Shown here: positions 41,740 through 52,267 of the stretch, one piece after another
Layout of the letters: each line of letters starts with the position of its first letter
Position numbering within the stretch: the stretch's first letter is position 1
Origin: Diaporthe sp. PMI_573
Lineage: Eukaryota > Ascomycota > Sordariomycetes > Diaporthales > Diaporthaceae
DNA: 64,000 nucleotides
Reading direction: 5' to 3'
Assembly (NCBI GenBank): GCA_021399435.1
Contig: JAJTUP010000114.1
Location: 106,614 to 170,613, forward strand
Made by a program: the position numbers and the translations under genes
The notes under the pieces: model-generated
What the model was told of the DNA's origin: nothing
The model's database searches: none
What the model saw: only the letters and a program-made list of their open reading frames with translations

Positions 41740-42516
41740 CTAGTTGCTTCCTCGTCTACCCTGTAGCCTCATACAAGTATAATAGGGCGGCGGCCCTTTC
41801 CCAACCTTCGTCTGGATGAACTCTCTTGAGTCTGGGTCAAGCCCCTGACGCGCTCCCTCCGCCCATCTTTCACCACAGTGCTCTGCATGCTCGACAGCGT
41901 TCTCTCCAGTCAGCTCCCTGTAGATGTAGACATCCTCATGGTAGTATGCCCTCTCGACCAGTTCCCAGGCATAGGCGCAGTGCACTAAGTGGAATTCCCA
42001 TCTGTTAACCCAGCGCCCAGAGCCGTCGGGCCTTGAGGCCCATAGCCCACGTTTGGCTTGTTCCTTGGTATCGTCGCCAGTGATTGTAGCGTCTGAAAAT
42101 GGCGCCTCGTGCTGTGGATCGTCACGCCACGTCCAGTTGCCGTCGTAGAGGTATCGCTCCATCAGCTCTTTGTCGAAGCATTTGGGGTGTGTCCAGCCAT
42201 AGAGCATTGTGTCGAATACACATCCATGAGTATCAGCCTCGGCGGGAGTGCTACCGCATGGGTATTCCTCATTGTATTCAGACGTAGGTTGTTCTTTGAG
42301 AAGAAGTATAAACGTAAGGACGAAAATGCCGCCCAATGCGATGAAGGCGGCAATAAACCATGGCTTCACACCGCGGTGAGATCGTGTTGCTGGCTCCACT
42401 TCGTCGGCGCTGTCTGCCACATCGTTCCCAGAGACCCCTATATATTTTTCGTGTTGGGGAGAGGAGCCAAACTGGTTCCTGACCCAAGCTAGTGCAACAT
42501 AGAGAGTTTGCGACAT
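41740..42516 (-). CDS. UstYa-family (DUF3328-like) membrane oxidase homologue A
   Basis: A single exon encodes 258 aa from ATG 42516 (MSQTLYVALAWVRNQ); an upstream in-frame ATG at 42549 is possible. One membrane helix (PWFIAAFIALGGIFVLTFIL) lies near residue 65-85. The lumenal part has a cysteine-rich stretch (YPCGSTPAEADTHGCVFD, WTHPKCFDKELM) and then two HxxHC motifs, FHLVHC and EHAEHC. Paired HxxHC motifs define the UstYa family, which catalyses oxidative cyclisation, hydroxylation or dehydrogenation in fungal RiPP and polyketide pathways. The Cys-rich insert and wide divergence from the neighbouring copy suggest a distinct subfamily. It is co-oriented with the second UstYa gene 0.6 kb upstream. 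Confidence 0.68.
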   Translation of the reverse strand: MSQTLYVALAWVRNQFGSSPQHEKYIGVSGNDVADSADEVEPATRSHRGVKPWFIAAFIALGGIFVLTFILLLKEQPTSEYNEEYPCGSTPAEADTHGCVFDTMLYGWTHPKCFDKELMERYLYDGNWTWRDDPQHEAPFSDATITGDDTKEQAKRGLWASRPDGSGRWVNRWEFHLVHCAYAWELVERAYYHEDVYIYRELTGENAVEHAEHCGERWAEGARQGLDPDSREFIQTKVGKGPPPYYTCMRLQGRRGSN

Positions 42517-43104
42517 GGTAGTCGACTGGAATGGGAGAGTGCGATACAACCCTCAACCACTCTGTCAGGAACGGTGGAAGAAAATCGTACAATGCAACTG
42601 GGAGTATCAGAAATCGTGGAGCGGAAGACAAATCCGATCTCTCGCGACGAATCCGTTATTGATCGACAATCCCCTTAAAGGTCGACTTACTCGTCGCAAA
42701 GTATAGAATAAATAATTTGCCGAGAGGGGTCTGCGGGTCCCCGAGTCTTCCGGCATAGGTCCAGCCCTCGAAATACGTACTACGGTCTGCCCCATGGTAC
42801 CCAAACCAAGGGCATTGCCCTCAACGCCGCCAGTGCATTGAATTAATTACTCGTAACATTCGACACTCGCTGAAGCCCCACTGTGAGAATCAGGAGACAC
42901 GTTACTTGACTAATCACTGGTTCAGGAACACTTAGGAATACTCAGAATAACAATCGATCCGATTCATGGCCTGAAACCAATGTCAGTGAAGGCCAGTGCA
43001 TAATAATGCTCTACTGCTTCAACGCTGCTCCTTCCGTCCGAAACAGAAAAAAAGACGGCATGGAAGATGTAGAATCAACTGCAAAATACTAAATACTGCC
43101 TTAT
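42517..43104. other. Intergenic between the two UstYa-family genes
   Basis: No coding sequence is recognised. It should contain the promoter of UstYa homologue A and the terminator of homologue B. Confidence 0.45.
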
Positions 43105-44070
43105 TCAACCTGTGGTCTTCTCGCCATCCGGCTTCTCCCCCAGGCCATGCCTCTCCCCGCCGCCTCTGAGTATGCCCCAATCATTTGTGCGCCTGTGATC
43201 TTGCGTCCACTTGAAGATAGCGTCCCAATCTTTGCACTGATGCTCGTAACCCCATCCTGTGCCAACTTTCTCTCCGTACTTGTGCCACTCTATAGTCACA
43301 TCGGCGCTGCACATCAGCGTGGCTCGCAGGTGATCCCAACAGTGGTTCAGATGCTCGAGCGACCACCCATTCTCGCGCTTGCCATGTGCATATTTCTCAG
43401 GGTCGTAGAGACGGTAGTAGGCATCTTTGGTCGAGTACTAAATTCCAGCGAAATCAGTTAGACAGTATGGTAAACTTCTGAGGGGCATGGACGTACGAGA
43501 CAGTGCAGCTGGTGGAAGACAGTGACCCAGGCCGTGTTGTCAAGGTCCAGCCCGTCTTCCTCTGTTCCGGTCTGATTGTAGCCTGGCAGGTCGGGTATAG
43601 CCGACTGGTTGTTGATTTTGACTTGGCCCCGACCGAGCGGCAACAGACGAGTCCAAGCCATCTCACTCTCCTCGTCCGGCTCTCGTGCGTACAAGTCGTC
43701 ACCCCACAAGACCTTTTTCACCGGGACTGTAGGAAGAAACGTTGTCAGCTGCGATCTTGCTGGGAATGAAGGCTGCTTGCTTACTTTCTGGCGGGAACCA
43801 ATCCGCCTTGCTTGGGTAAAATACCTCCTTCGGCTCCTCGCATCTCGTCGCGCCGGGGCGGAACTGGAAGACAACAACAAGCAATAGAATAACGACACTG
43901 ATGGAATTTGAGAGGCAGAGTGCAAAGATGATGGTCTTAGAACGGGACTTCTGCGATCGAACCGGCCGTCCACCAGAAGACTCTCCGATCAATCTGACCT
44001 CTTCGTCGGCCGAGCTGGAGGTTCTGGGTGATCCAGCCATTTCTTCGGCGAACTTTTCGCGTGTAGCCAT
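43105..44070 (-). CDS. UstYa-family (DUF3328) oxidase homologue B, three exons
   Basis: Exons 43785-44070, 43497-43726 and 43105-43437 (849 nt, 282 aa) are separated by 58- and 59-bp introns with GTAAGC and GTACGT donors. The N-terminal 45 residues are cytosolic, followed by one membrane helix (TIIFALCLSNSISVVILLLV). The lumenal domain has the family marks GDDLYAREPDEESEMAW, FHQLHCL (first HxxHC) and, after the second intron, YDPEKYAHGK and LEHLNHCWDHLRATLMCSAD (second HxxHC), then EWHKYGE...HQCKDWDAIFKW. It is a textbook member. Such proteins act in ustiloxin, cyclochlorotine and similar pathways and increasingly in polyketide clusters. It is divergently transcribed from the MFS gene at 44941. 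Confidence 0.9.
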
Positions 44071-44940
44071 TTAGGATGAATCAAGACAACCTCCGAAGGT
44101 GAAAGTCAACGTCCTCGCACCAGGTACGCCTCAGTAGAGCTAGATCGAGAAATAGGCGGATTGATCCGCTTGTGTCGTACGAGTCTACACCGCCGCTTAT
44201 TCGCCGACCGATGGTGAGTGTGTCTGTGGAATTTGCCGCGAGAATATTATCATTGCGTTCCCGATGGATGATGGACGTAGTGGCCGAGAACCCGTGATGT
44301 TCGCTTAAGACTGTCCCTTATTCAAGCAACTGGGATCTGACTCGGATTGTTTGTACCACTGTCACAGGAATTGACTGTTACGAGGTTAGATGTCGGTGAA
44401 TGCGGGCCGCCGACAACAGCTATACCGATAACGAGAAGACACTACGGTAAAAGTTAAATCATCACTCGAGTGGGTAAAGAACCCACATCTTCAGAAAGTC
44501 TTTGTTGTCATGGCTGGGTAAAGGAGAATAAGTCAGGAAAATTGGAGAGCCACATTCTCTACGTGTCTTGGCACGCATGTATACAGTGCGCTGTCCCAGA
44601 CTTTGACACCATCCAAGTGCGGATACCTAGAATGTATCCGGTGAGCCGGGGTTGCTGGATTCGCGGCCGGCACGCTGGGAATATGCACTTGCAGGTGCCT
44701 GACATAGCCTCAGATTTCGGACCTCTCTGCTACTCTGTGGGTACGTCTTTCTTGTTCATGGCCTCGAGATGTTGTGTGGTCTTTCTCATCTGACCCAATC
44801 ATATTTTCGAGAATCCTACCGTGTTACTCCATTATCGCCATGAGATCCACGCAAACCACCAGTTTTCTATAGCGATTCCAACTCTCTACGTTGTGGTACC
44901 CAGCCTCCCTATACATCTCAGAAAGGCGCCTATACACACC
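44071..44940. promoter_or_regulatory. Divergent promoter region, UstYa-B and MFS
   Basis: These 870 bp separate two outward-facing start codons. No gene is recognised inside. No single strong regulator site stands out, although GC-rich triplets of the CGG/CCG type occur (for example around 44407). Confidence 0.45.
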
Positions 44941-46834
44941 ATGTCTACCAAACAGGGCAGTGATCGCGTGACGTGGTCGTCCCTCCCCCGGAAAGATCAG
45001 CTATTTGTCCTCTGCCTCGTGCGTTTCAGCGAACCTGTCGTCCGCCTATCAATCGTCTCGTACATTTACTACCAGCTTCGGTCGCTGAACGAGTCGTTGT
45101 CAAGCCCCGAGATTGTCAAGCAGGCAGCATGGTTGCAGACAGTCTTTATGGTCTCGCAATGCGTATCGTCGTGGTTCTTGGGCCGGTTGGCAGATTCGCC
45201 ACGTGGTGGTAGGAAGCTCGTCACAATGGTGAGCTTGCTTGGCTCATGTGAGTTTACCTGCCCCATTGCGCACCGGCATCGTCAGATCTCTGAGACCGAG
45301 AAACAGTCATAACATGTGCTGCCTTCGGATTTATTCAGAATTTCGGGCAAGCTGTCATCCTGCGCATATTTGAGGGCCTGACAAATGGCAATGTTGCCAT
45401 GGTAAGGACAATGGTGTCTGAGGTTGTAGTAGAAAAACGGTATGCTTCTTGATGTGTATTGCTAGTAGACTGTTCTGACTTGCCGTGGCATAGCTTTCAA
45501 GCGACTGCTTTTGTGTTGCTACCTCTGTGCACATTGATGGCATCGGTTGTTGCTCCTTTGATGGCAGGCCTGCTGGCGGAAATGGGTCTGCGAGCTGAGG
45601 GAAACGATAACAGCCATGTTTTCCTCAGATCGTATCCATATGCCCTGCCCGCCCTGATAAATGCCGGGTTCATAGCCATAGTCCTTGTAGTGGCCTTCTT
45701 GTTTCTTGAAGAGGTGAGTCGATGCCGCCTGAATTAGCCGAGAGTCATATCGAGATGGGAAGAAGGCTAATTCGGTCAGACTCTGAAACCTCTGCGCACA
45801 AGATACGACCCCGGCATCGCTCTATCTCAGAAGCTTTTGAGCGGGTTCCATTGCATACGTGCAAGGCGATCCGAATCAAATCTAGGAAAATATGAGCGCC
45901 TGGAAACTGTTCCGGAACCGGACAAAGCTCAAGATGACAAGGAACAGGAGATGGTGTCATTTATTCCCAAGGATGGCGCTGACTCTGATGAAGGTGACTG
46001 TGCTGATGAGCAGAGGTCTCCAGCTCAAAAAGACAGCGCACCTTTCTTGCCAACAAAGCGCATGTTCACGGCCAATCTACTTCTTGTGCTACTTGTCTCG
46101 GTCATCCAGGACACGCATATCAGCGTAGCTTCCATGGCCATGCCAAACTTCCTGAGCGACCCCGTTGCTACGGAAGAAGAACGGCGCTCTTGGGTACTCC
46201 CTTTCGTCTTCGGAGGCGGGTGTGGGTTTGGTCCCCGTTCCGTGTCGGGATGGGTTATTGTGTTTGGTTCGTTGATCAATTCCCAGTCCATTAACCAGTG
46301 TGTGCGAGCCAGCTGACCCACATTATAGGCGTCGTCGGTGTCCCTCTGCAGGTGCTGATCTATCCCCGAGTCGCCCAGCGGGTGCGGGCACTTTCACTCT
46401 GGCGATGGGCCGTCTGGGGATTTCCATTTATCTGGCTCCTGCATCCGATGGTTGGAACTGTGCCATCCACGACGCCACCTCCTGGGGGCAAGGATGGTCC
46501 GTGGGTGTGGCTTCTCATTGTCTTGATTCAGGCGTCAACAGCGGTGGTTGTGACCTTTGCGGCACCCACGCTGCTGTTGCTGGTCAACTCTGCGTCGCCG
46601 CATCCTTCCGCGTTGGGTCGGACCCACAGCATCAATTTCTTTGGGAGCATGGCTGTCCGCGCTGCCGGCTCAGCGATGGGCGGGAACTTGTATGCCTATG
46701 GGTCCACCCACAACATGAGCGGGTTGGTTTTCTGGCTCTGTGCTACTTTATCTCTCGTGGAGATTGCATTGACGCCGCTGGTGAAGGAAGGGAATGGACA
46801 TGAGATCACACTGCCAGGAGATGAACTAGAATAG
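44941..46834 (+). pseudogene. MFS transporter, five exons, frame broken at the first splice junction
   Basis: Exons 44941-45247, 45339-45439, 45494-45713, 45780-46266 and 46329-46834 have good splice signals and the last four join in frame. The total is 1621 nt, and joining exon 1 to exon 2 creates TAA, so exon 1 is one base out of phase. The protein has two helical halves (QLFVLCLVRFSEPVVRLSIV, motif A LGRLADSPRGGRK, ILRIFEGLTNGNVAMVRTMV; later LLLVLLVSVIQDTHISVASM and VPLQVLIYPRV) around an acidic cytosolic loop, as in the ZIF/TPO-like efflux carriers of fungal clusters. Either the gene is mutated, or there is a sequence error, or an unusual splice is used. Its stop is 45 bp from the convergent ligase gene. 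Confidence 0.72.
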
Positions 46835-46879
46835 ATATCTAATTGGGTATGGGAATATCACTTCTAGTGAATAAGTCAA

Positions 46880-48673
46880 CTATTTCATATTCTCCAAGTA
46901 CCTGGTCTTAGCCGCACCGCCTTCAGCACTCTCTAGCCTCTTGTAAGCCCCGTCGATCTCTTCCTGGTAGTCTTTCTCCACTTCACGTCTGAGTACCACC
47001 TGCTTCAAGCTCACCTTGAAGGGCTTCTCCTTCTTGGCCAGCAGAACAGTCTCTCTAGGTATGCTGATCGCCTTGGCATCTGCCTTGTTCACGTCCACAA
47101 TCATCTTCTGGTATATTTCATCCAGGAGATCGTCCGAGGTCTTATCTGTCTCAAGCAAGGCGTTCCTGGCCTCAATAATCATGTAAGGGGCAGCCCTTCC
47201 TGTTCCCCCCACGATGACGTGCTTGATGCCTGGATGCTTGATTACCCGATCCTCGATTTCGTGTGCATTGAACTTGGCCAGCCAGATGAGCTTGACCCAG
47301 TCGTCGGTACGGGCAACGAATTCCCACCTGGTGCTGCCATCGATGTCCTTGACAGGCTTCCAAAGCTCCTTGGTGTCGACATACTCGACATCAGGCCCAA
47401 ACATTCGTGCATTCCAAAACGCACATTGAGTAATGGAAGGACCTCCTCCTGGTGGTCTGTCGATGATCATCTGGTAGATATCGGACTCACCCTCCAGCCC
47501 AGAATCTTCGACAAGAACCGGGCGGACGTGGGCTTCGGGTATGAATTCATACGTGTACCAGAGCTTCCTATCGCGCGGTTCAAGCGAGAAGCGGCCTCCC
47601 GAGTCGGTTGCACCAATGACGGAGCCCAGACGGGTGTGCTCACACAACGCATCCCCAACAGCCCTATCAAGAGCGGCGCCCAAATAGGTGACAAATTCGA
47701 GCGCCTTGAGAGACTCACGGGTGCGGGGCTCGTTGAAGAGTTCAACGACATTGAATGGCGTTGCGATCAGGCCGTCGACCTGGTTGAGGTGCAGCACCTT
47801 CTCGAACACTTCCGGAGGCATGCCAAACACGTCGGCCGGGGGGAGCACGTTCACCGTACCGCAGAAGACGCCGTATGTGTTGGTAAGAATGAGGCCCGAG
47901 TTCCATCGAAATTGGCACGCCATAATGACAGATCGGCCTGAGAAAATGTTCGTGGACACCTGACGGGGCCAATGACGGCGAGCCAGGAGGGGCAAGGCAC
48001 CCCCCACGCTCCAAAAACCGTGATTCATGAAGATTGGTTTCGGCGGCCCTGTCGTGCCTGAGGTGTGAATGATGCAGATGTCGTCGTACTTGGCCTCCTC
48101 GTACGTCTTTGTGTAGGGATAATGCGGTATCCCCTCAACATCAAGACACCATTCGAGAGACGGAAACTGCAGCAATTTCACACCCGTCTTGTCAAGTTCG
48201 AGATCAGCCCGAGCCTTGTCCTGGTCCTCGGAATACAACCACGCCTTGCAGCCTGTCGACTCGAGCAACTTGCCTAGACCATCTTTGGCGAGACGTCCAT
48301 CCGGCACGAGAAACTGTAGTTTCGTATTAGATTCAGGTCATATATCTGTTTGTGCTTGATAAGTTCCACGTACGCTGCGATTGGACTTGTTCAATGCTGC
48401 CATAATGAAGGCATAGCGGATGTCGTTGGGGCCGAGGTAGGCGATCACATCGTTGTCGACAGACTTGCCAAGGGTGGCATCGAGCCAGTGGGCGATCTTG
48501 TTGATGCAATCAGCATACTGTCGCCAGGTGAGCGTACGGTACCCATTTGTTTCCCAGTTGGCATGTGGGATGCGTGCAAAGGTCTGGTGGGGAGCCCATT
48601 CTGCCCTCTGATCAATCTTCCGTATATACAATTCCTGCCCTGGAGCGTCCTGAACTCCTGAGGTTAACCCCAT
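46880..48673 (-). CDS. Stand-alone acyl-adenylating (AMP-binding) enzyme
   Basis: Exons 48374-48673 and 46880-48313, with a 60-bp intron, encode 577 aa. Visible motifs: core A3 IIHTSGTTGPPKP (about residue 182), FRWNSGLILTNTYG, LGAALDRAVG, A5-like VIGATDSGGRFSLEP (about 330), A7/A8-type RTDDWVKLIWLAKFNAHEIE, and a C-terminal lysine region AKKEKPFKVSLKQ. It resembles the adenylation domain of fungal NRPS-like carboxylate reductases but has no carrier, reductase or thioesterase domain. It should form an acyl- or aryl-AMP for transfer to CoA, a carrier protein or an amine. In this cluster the natural candidate substrate is the acid released from the PKS, or a side-chain acid. No lesion was found. 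Confidence 0.85.
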
Positions 48674-49371
48674 TGTTTCTGCTATCTGCTCTCACTGACT
48701 GGTGGTATATTGCAGCAGGGAGTAGAAACTGTGAACCTGCAAAGATGCTTCTGGGCTACATGAGTCTGAGTCCCAATCTCAACTGCTGCCAGCTTTTTCT
48801 AGCACAGTGGCACGGTTGTTTGTAATTCCGCCGTTAATACAATATTACTTGTTGAGGCATTCAAGAGTTGTATCCCGTATATTCATTTATGAAGGCATAC
48901 TTCACCATGTGCATAGCTCTCATTAGTGTGAGATTTCTATTCATTACTCGATGACGATCATACTGCTATGGGTCCAAATAAAGTTTAAATCATTGATGTG
49001 GATCATTCACGATCCACCTAAACTTTATTCTCGATCGGTACAAACCGATCCACCGCGACTCATAGAGCTCTGATTTACAGACAGAGGGACCCTGGATTGC
49101 TCCGGTTCTCAAGTCGGTGTTAACTCACTACTGTGCCGATTTTCGAGTCGCCTTCGCCTTCACCGACAACCTGATGAAACTCGCGAGTCAACTGTCCCCG
49201 CCCCCGGATGCGCGGGTTCCAGTAAAAGACCGCGCGGGGTGGTCCTGTCGTTGAACACAATACTTGTAAATTACGGTGAGCGGTCATGGCAGACACATGA
49301 ATAAGATTGTCGCCATCTTGAGGGAAGAATCCTACTTCAGCCATCATTCCTCAGCGCAAAGATTGAACACC
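48674..49371. promoter_or_regulatory. Divergent promoter region with nested inverted repeats and a CGG-N6-CCG site
   Basis: The region lies between the start codons of the ligase (minus) and kinase (plus) genes. ATCGGTACAAACCGAT at 49034-49049 contains CGG(N6)CCG, the layout recognised by Zn2Cys6 regulators of fungal clusters. Just upstream GTGGATC-N6-GATCCAC is nested inside AAAGTTTA...TAAACTTT (about 48980-49026). No gene is recognised. Confidence 0.5.
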
Positions 49372-50469
49372 ATGTCTTCCGACCCATCACCAGAGGAGCA
49401 TCAAGTGGAGCAGCCCCAGTTCCACATCCCGACTCAGCCGCGCACCTGGACAGGGGGCGTCAAACAATACCTCGCGGAGAACGGCATCGTCTACGACAAA
49501 GTCGAACCCCTACAGAGTGGGACCTCATGCTACCTGTGGCGCATTGATGGACTGGACGGGTCTGACGGCCAGCCCGCAGTCCTCAAGGTCGCCGACAGCA
49601 CCCCAAAGTTTGACGACCGCCCACTTGGCGCTGACCGCCTGCAGTCTGAGGTCAAAGCCCTCTCCAAATCCAACGCTGTAAAGCGGGCCTGTCTCAAGGA
49701 AACCTCCGTCTCGGTGCCGCGAGTTCTTCGGACCACGAAAAATGGATTCATCATGACTTGGGCTGGCGATAGGGATCTTCGCACCGCCTACAAGACCGAC
49801 AACACCGACACCTTGAACGCCAAGGCTGTGGGCGCACGCCTTGGTCGCTGGTTGGCATCCCTGCACCTCGCAGGTGTCGAAGTAGGGCCTGACGGATGGC
49901 CCGAGGAGAATTCCGAGCTGCGACAGTTTTACGTCCCTGGCGGGGTGGAGGAATCCGTGGTCCGAGGTGTGTTTGGCACGGACGAGGACCAGATCCAGCG
50001 TGTCCTGGCCATTCTGCGCACACCAGACCGTGTGCGGACTCTAACCCCATGGGACTTCCGGCCCATGAATACGCTCTTACATGGAGACCTACTCACCATT
50101 GTGGACTGGGAGGTGTCTCACTACGGCGAACCGTCGAGTGACATCCGAATGTGGGTAGCTGAAGCTATGATCATGGAGGCCAAGTTCGGTGAGAGGGGCT
50201 TGCTGTCTTCGTTCTTGTCGGCCTATGCGAGCTCCATTGCGGGTCTCAATCTTGTTGACGAGACGTTTGTGCGCAAAGTAGCTACTGCCGTTGGTGTTCT
50301 CACGCTCTTTCTGATGTCCGTTGGCCCTCAGGTTTGGGATTGTGCCGGGGAAGAGGACATAAACCATTGGAAAGGCAAATCAGTTGAGTTCATTCGCGCA
50401 GGGGCAAATGAGGACTTGAATTGGTTGATGCAGAGCTGTTGGGGTCCCCTATTAGAACTCACAAAGTAG
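49372..50469 (+). CDS. APH/choline-kinase-like small-molecule phosphotransferase
   Basis: The single exon encodes 365 aa from ATG 49372 (MSSDPSPEEHQ); an in-frame start at 49276 is possible. The N-lobe has VEPLQSGTSCYLWRIDG and AVLKVADSTP with the ATP-binding lysine. The C-lobe shows ARLGRWLASLHLAG, then the catalytic-loop analogue TPWDFRPMNTLL (about residue 226) and the metal-binding IVDWEVSHYGEP (about 244). The usual HGD of the loop is PWD here, keeping Asp and the later Asn. Members phosphorylate hydroxyls of sugars, choline, homoserine or antibiotics. Within a polyketide cluster it could be a tailoring or self-protection enzyme; this is inference. It diverges from the ligase gene. Confidence 0.75.
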   Translation: MSSDPSPEEHQVEQPQFHIPTQPRTWTGGVKQYLAENGIVYDKVEPLQSGTSCYLWRIDGLDGSDGQPAVLKVADSTPKFDDRPLGADRLQSEVKALSKSNAVKRACLKETSVSVPRVLRTTKNGFIMTWAGDRDLRTAYKTDNTDTLNAKAVGARLGRWLASLHLAGVEVGPDGWPEENSELRQFYVPGGVEESVVRGVFGTDEDQIQRVLAILRTPDRVRTLTPWDFRPMNTLLHGDLLTIVDWEVSHYGEPSSDIRMWVAEAMIMEAKFGERGLLSSFLSAYASSIAGLNLVDETFVRKVATAVGVLTLFLMSVGPQVWDCAGEEDINHWKGKSVEFIRAGANEDLNWLMQSCWGPLLELTK

Positions 50470-50520
50470 GACTTGTTTAGTACCATCTAGTCTAGTTTCA
50501 GTACAGATATTTGCCCTTCT

Positions 50521-51956
50521 TCAAACAGTCTTTAGTACCTCATTAGTGACGGGTGCCCTCTGCCTACCTGCACCCTCACCCGGCCTACTGTAAGCAGTGT
50601 AAGCTTGAGCCCCATTCTGAACAGGGAACCCCAACAGTGCCCGCTGTCGATCCGACAGCTTGCCCTTGGTCTCCTCGCTCAACAGCACCTGGTAATTTTC
50701 CATCTGTTTCACGAAGAAGCGGCAAAAGGCTTGCAGGATGACCGGCCGGGTCAAGTCGGTTGTGTTTACCCCTGTTGAATGCCAAGTCCGGCTGTCAAGG
50801 AGGAGTAGGGTGCCAGCAGGGGCAGCGGCTGGCACGGAACCTCCCTGTTTTGACCCATATTAGCAATTGTAAAATGAACAAAACACTGGATTTGAGGGTT
50901 AACACAGTACGTACGATATGATTTAGAGACGTAGGAGCCACATTCTTGTCATGAGAGCCAGGATACACGCGCGTTGCACCCCTCTCGTCCGTTACGTCGA
51001 CCAGATACCACAAAGCATTGAGTAAATAGGCGTGGTCGACCGTTTCCGGGGCCAAGCCCATTTGATCTCTGTGCATATAAATGCCGGACTTGCCAGGCCG
51101 AGCGATGTTGGCCGACATGGTGTGGACGGTGAAGCTATCGCCTAGGAACCAGGGCATAATGGCGTCGACAATTGGGTGGTTGAGCAGGTCGAGAAACTCG
51201 TCTCCCTTGTTGGGCAGGTTCCACACACGCTGATTGGGCTGGTCGCCCGCGTGCTTGTGGGATGCATCGATGTGCGCGATGCCGGCTTTGAGCTCGCCCG
51301 CCGCCTGTTCCTCGACGGCTGTTCGGAGGATGTCAACCTGTGCAGGGGACAGAGCGTTGCCGACGAACGCATAACCCCACTTTCTAAGGTCGTTCTTGAT
51401 CTCGTCAATGTCCTCGGTTGGCTTTGGTAGGATGCTGGTGTCTAGTCCGTTTTCCACACTGAGGACGGGCTTTGAAGGACCCATCGGGGAGAAGCACGAG
51501 GCGAAGGCACCGGGGCATGGTGGGCGTGCACGCTTTCCAAACGCGTGCTGGGCATGCATGCGACCCTCGATAACGTCTAGGACGAATTCAGGCCCGATGT
51601 TGGCCACAATCGCGGGCTCAACGTCGGCGCGCGCTGAGTCAAGCACTTTGACTTGGGATGAGCGGGCATCAATGAAGATAGATGAGCCGGCATGGCTCTG
51701 CCCTCCATCGAGGTTTAGCTGAACAAGGGTTCCGAGGCCAGCGAAATTCTGCTTGTGGTTTAGAGAATTGTCACTTCTGCAGCTGAGCAGGATTGGTCTG
51801 GCGTACCGACAAGTGCTCATTGATGTACGCACGAACACGAGATGAGTCCTTTCTGAATTTCTCAGAAATGTCCTGTCTTGACACATCGTATGGCTTGTCG
51901 CGGAACTCCAGATCAAAGTTCAGGGTTTTATTTGGTAGTGGGAGCGACGACGACAT
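50521..51956 (-). CDS. SCP2-like domain fused to a PhyH-type 2OG dioxygenase
   Basis: Exons 51807-51956, 50915-51748 and 50521-50844 (435 aa) are joined across 58- and 70-bp introns. Residues of about 30-130 resemble an SCP2 lipid-transfer domain (RVRAYINEHLS-NFAGLGTLV, SSIFIDARSSQVKVLD, GPEFVLDVIEGRMHAQHAFG). From about 165 it follows the phytanoyl-CoA dioxygenase fold: IKNDLRKWGYAFVGNALSPA, then MHRDQMGLAP (HxD, about residue 273), YPGSHDKN, LLLLDSRTWHSTGVN (distal His, about 351) and TRPVILQAF (2OG-binding Arg). The enzyme should hydroxylate, desaturate or epoxidise a small hydrophobic or carrier-bound substrate, and the SCP2 part could present it. The fusion is uncommon to my knowledge. 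Its stop lies 50 bp from that of the kinase gene. Confidence 0.82.
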
Positions 51957-52262
51957 CTTGACAAGCCTTGCACAGCGAATTTCGGGCTGAAATTAAGGAT
52001 GATTTATGTGGCTGGCGGACAGTAATATGCAGTCGAGTTGAAGATTATTTGCGTAGTGTGCTATTGATCACTCACGGGGCAACTCGCGTTTTATTCTGGA
52101 GCTTTTATCATGATCCAGGGCTAGTCAGCCATAAATGAATCATGACGACCACACTTCCATATATTGAATTAAGAGGGAATGCATAAGCTTGTTCTACATG
52201 ATTTCGTCCATCTCACATCAAAAATCAAAATTGTCGACACAAACTCATTCGCTCTTCTTTTT
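51957..52262. other. Promoter side of the SCP2-PhyH gene
   Basis: No coding sequence is recognised. It lies between the start codon of the minus-strand dioxygenase gene and a solo LTR. Confidence 0.4.
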
Positions 52263-52267
52263 GAAGC

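Noticed and set aside
41740..44070. RiPP cluster with precursor peptide
   Set aside because: No signal-peptide protein with repeated core and KEX2 sites was found near the UstYa genes.
47219..47941. 240-codon plus-strand frame
   Set aside because: Exactly antisense to the adenylating enzyme, whose motifs are unambiguous.
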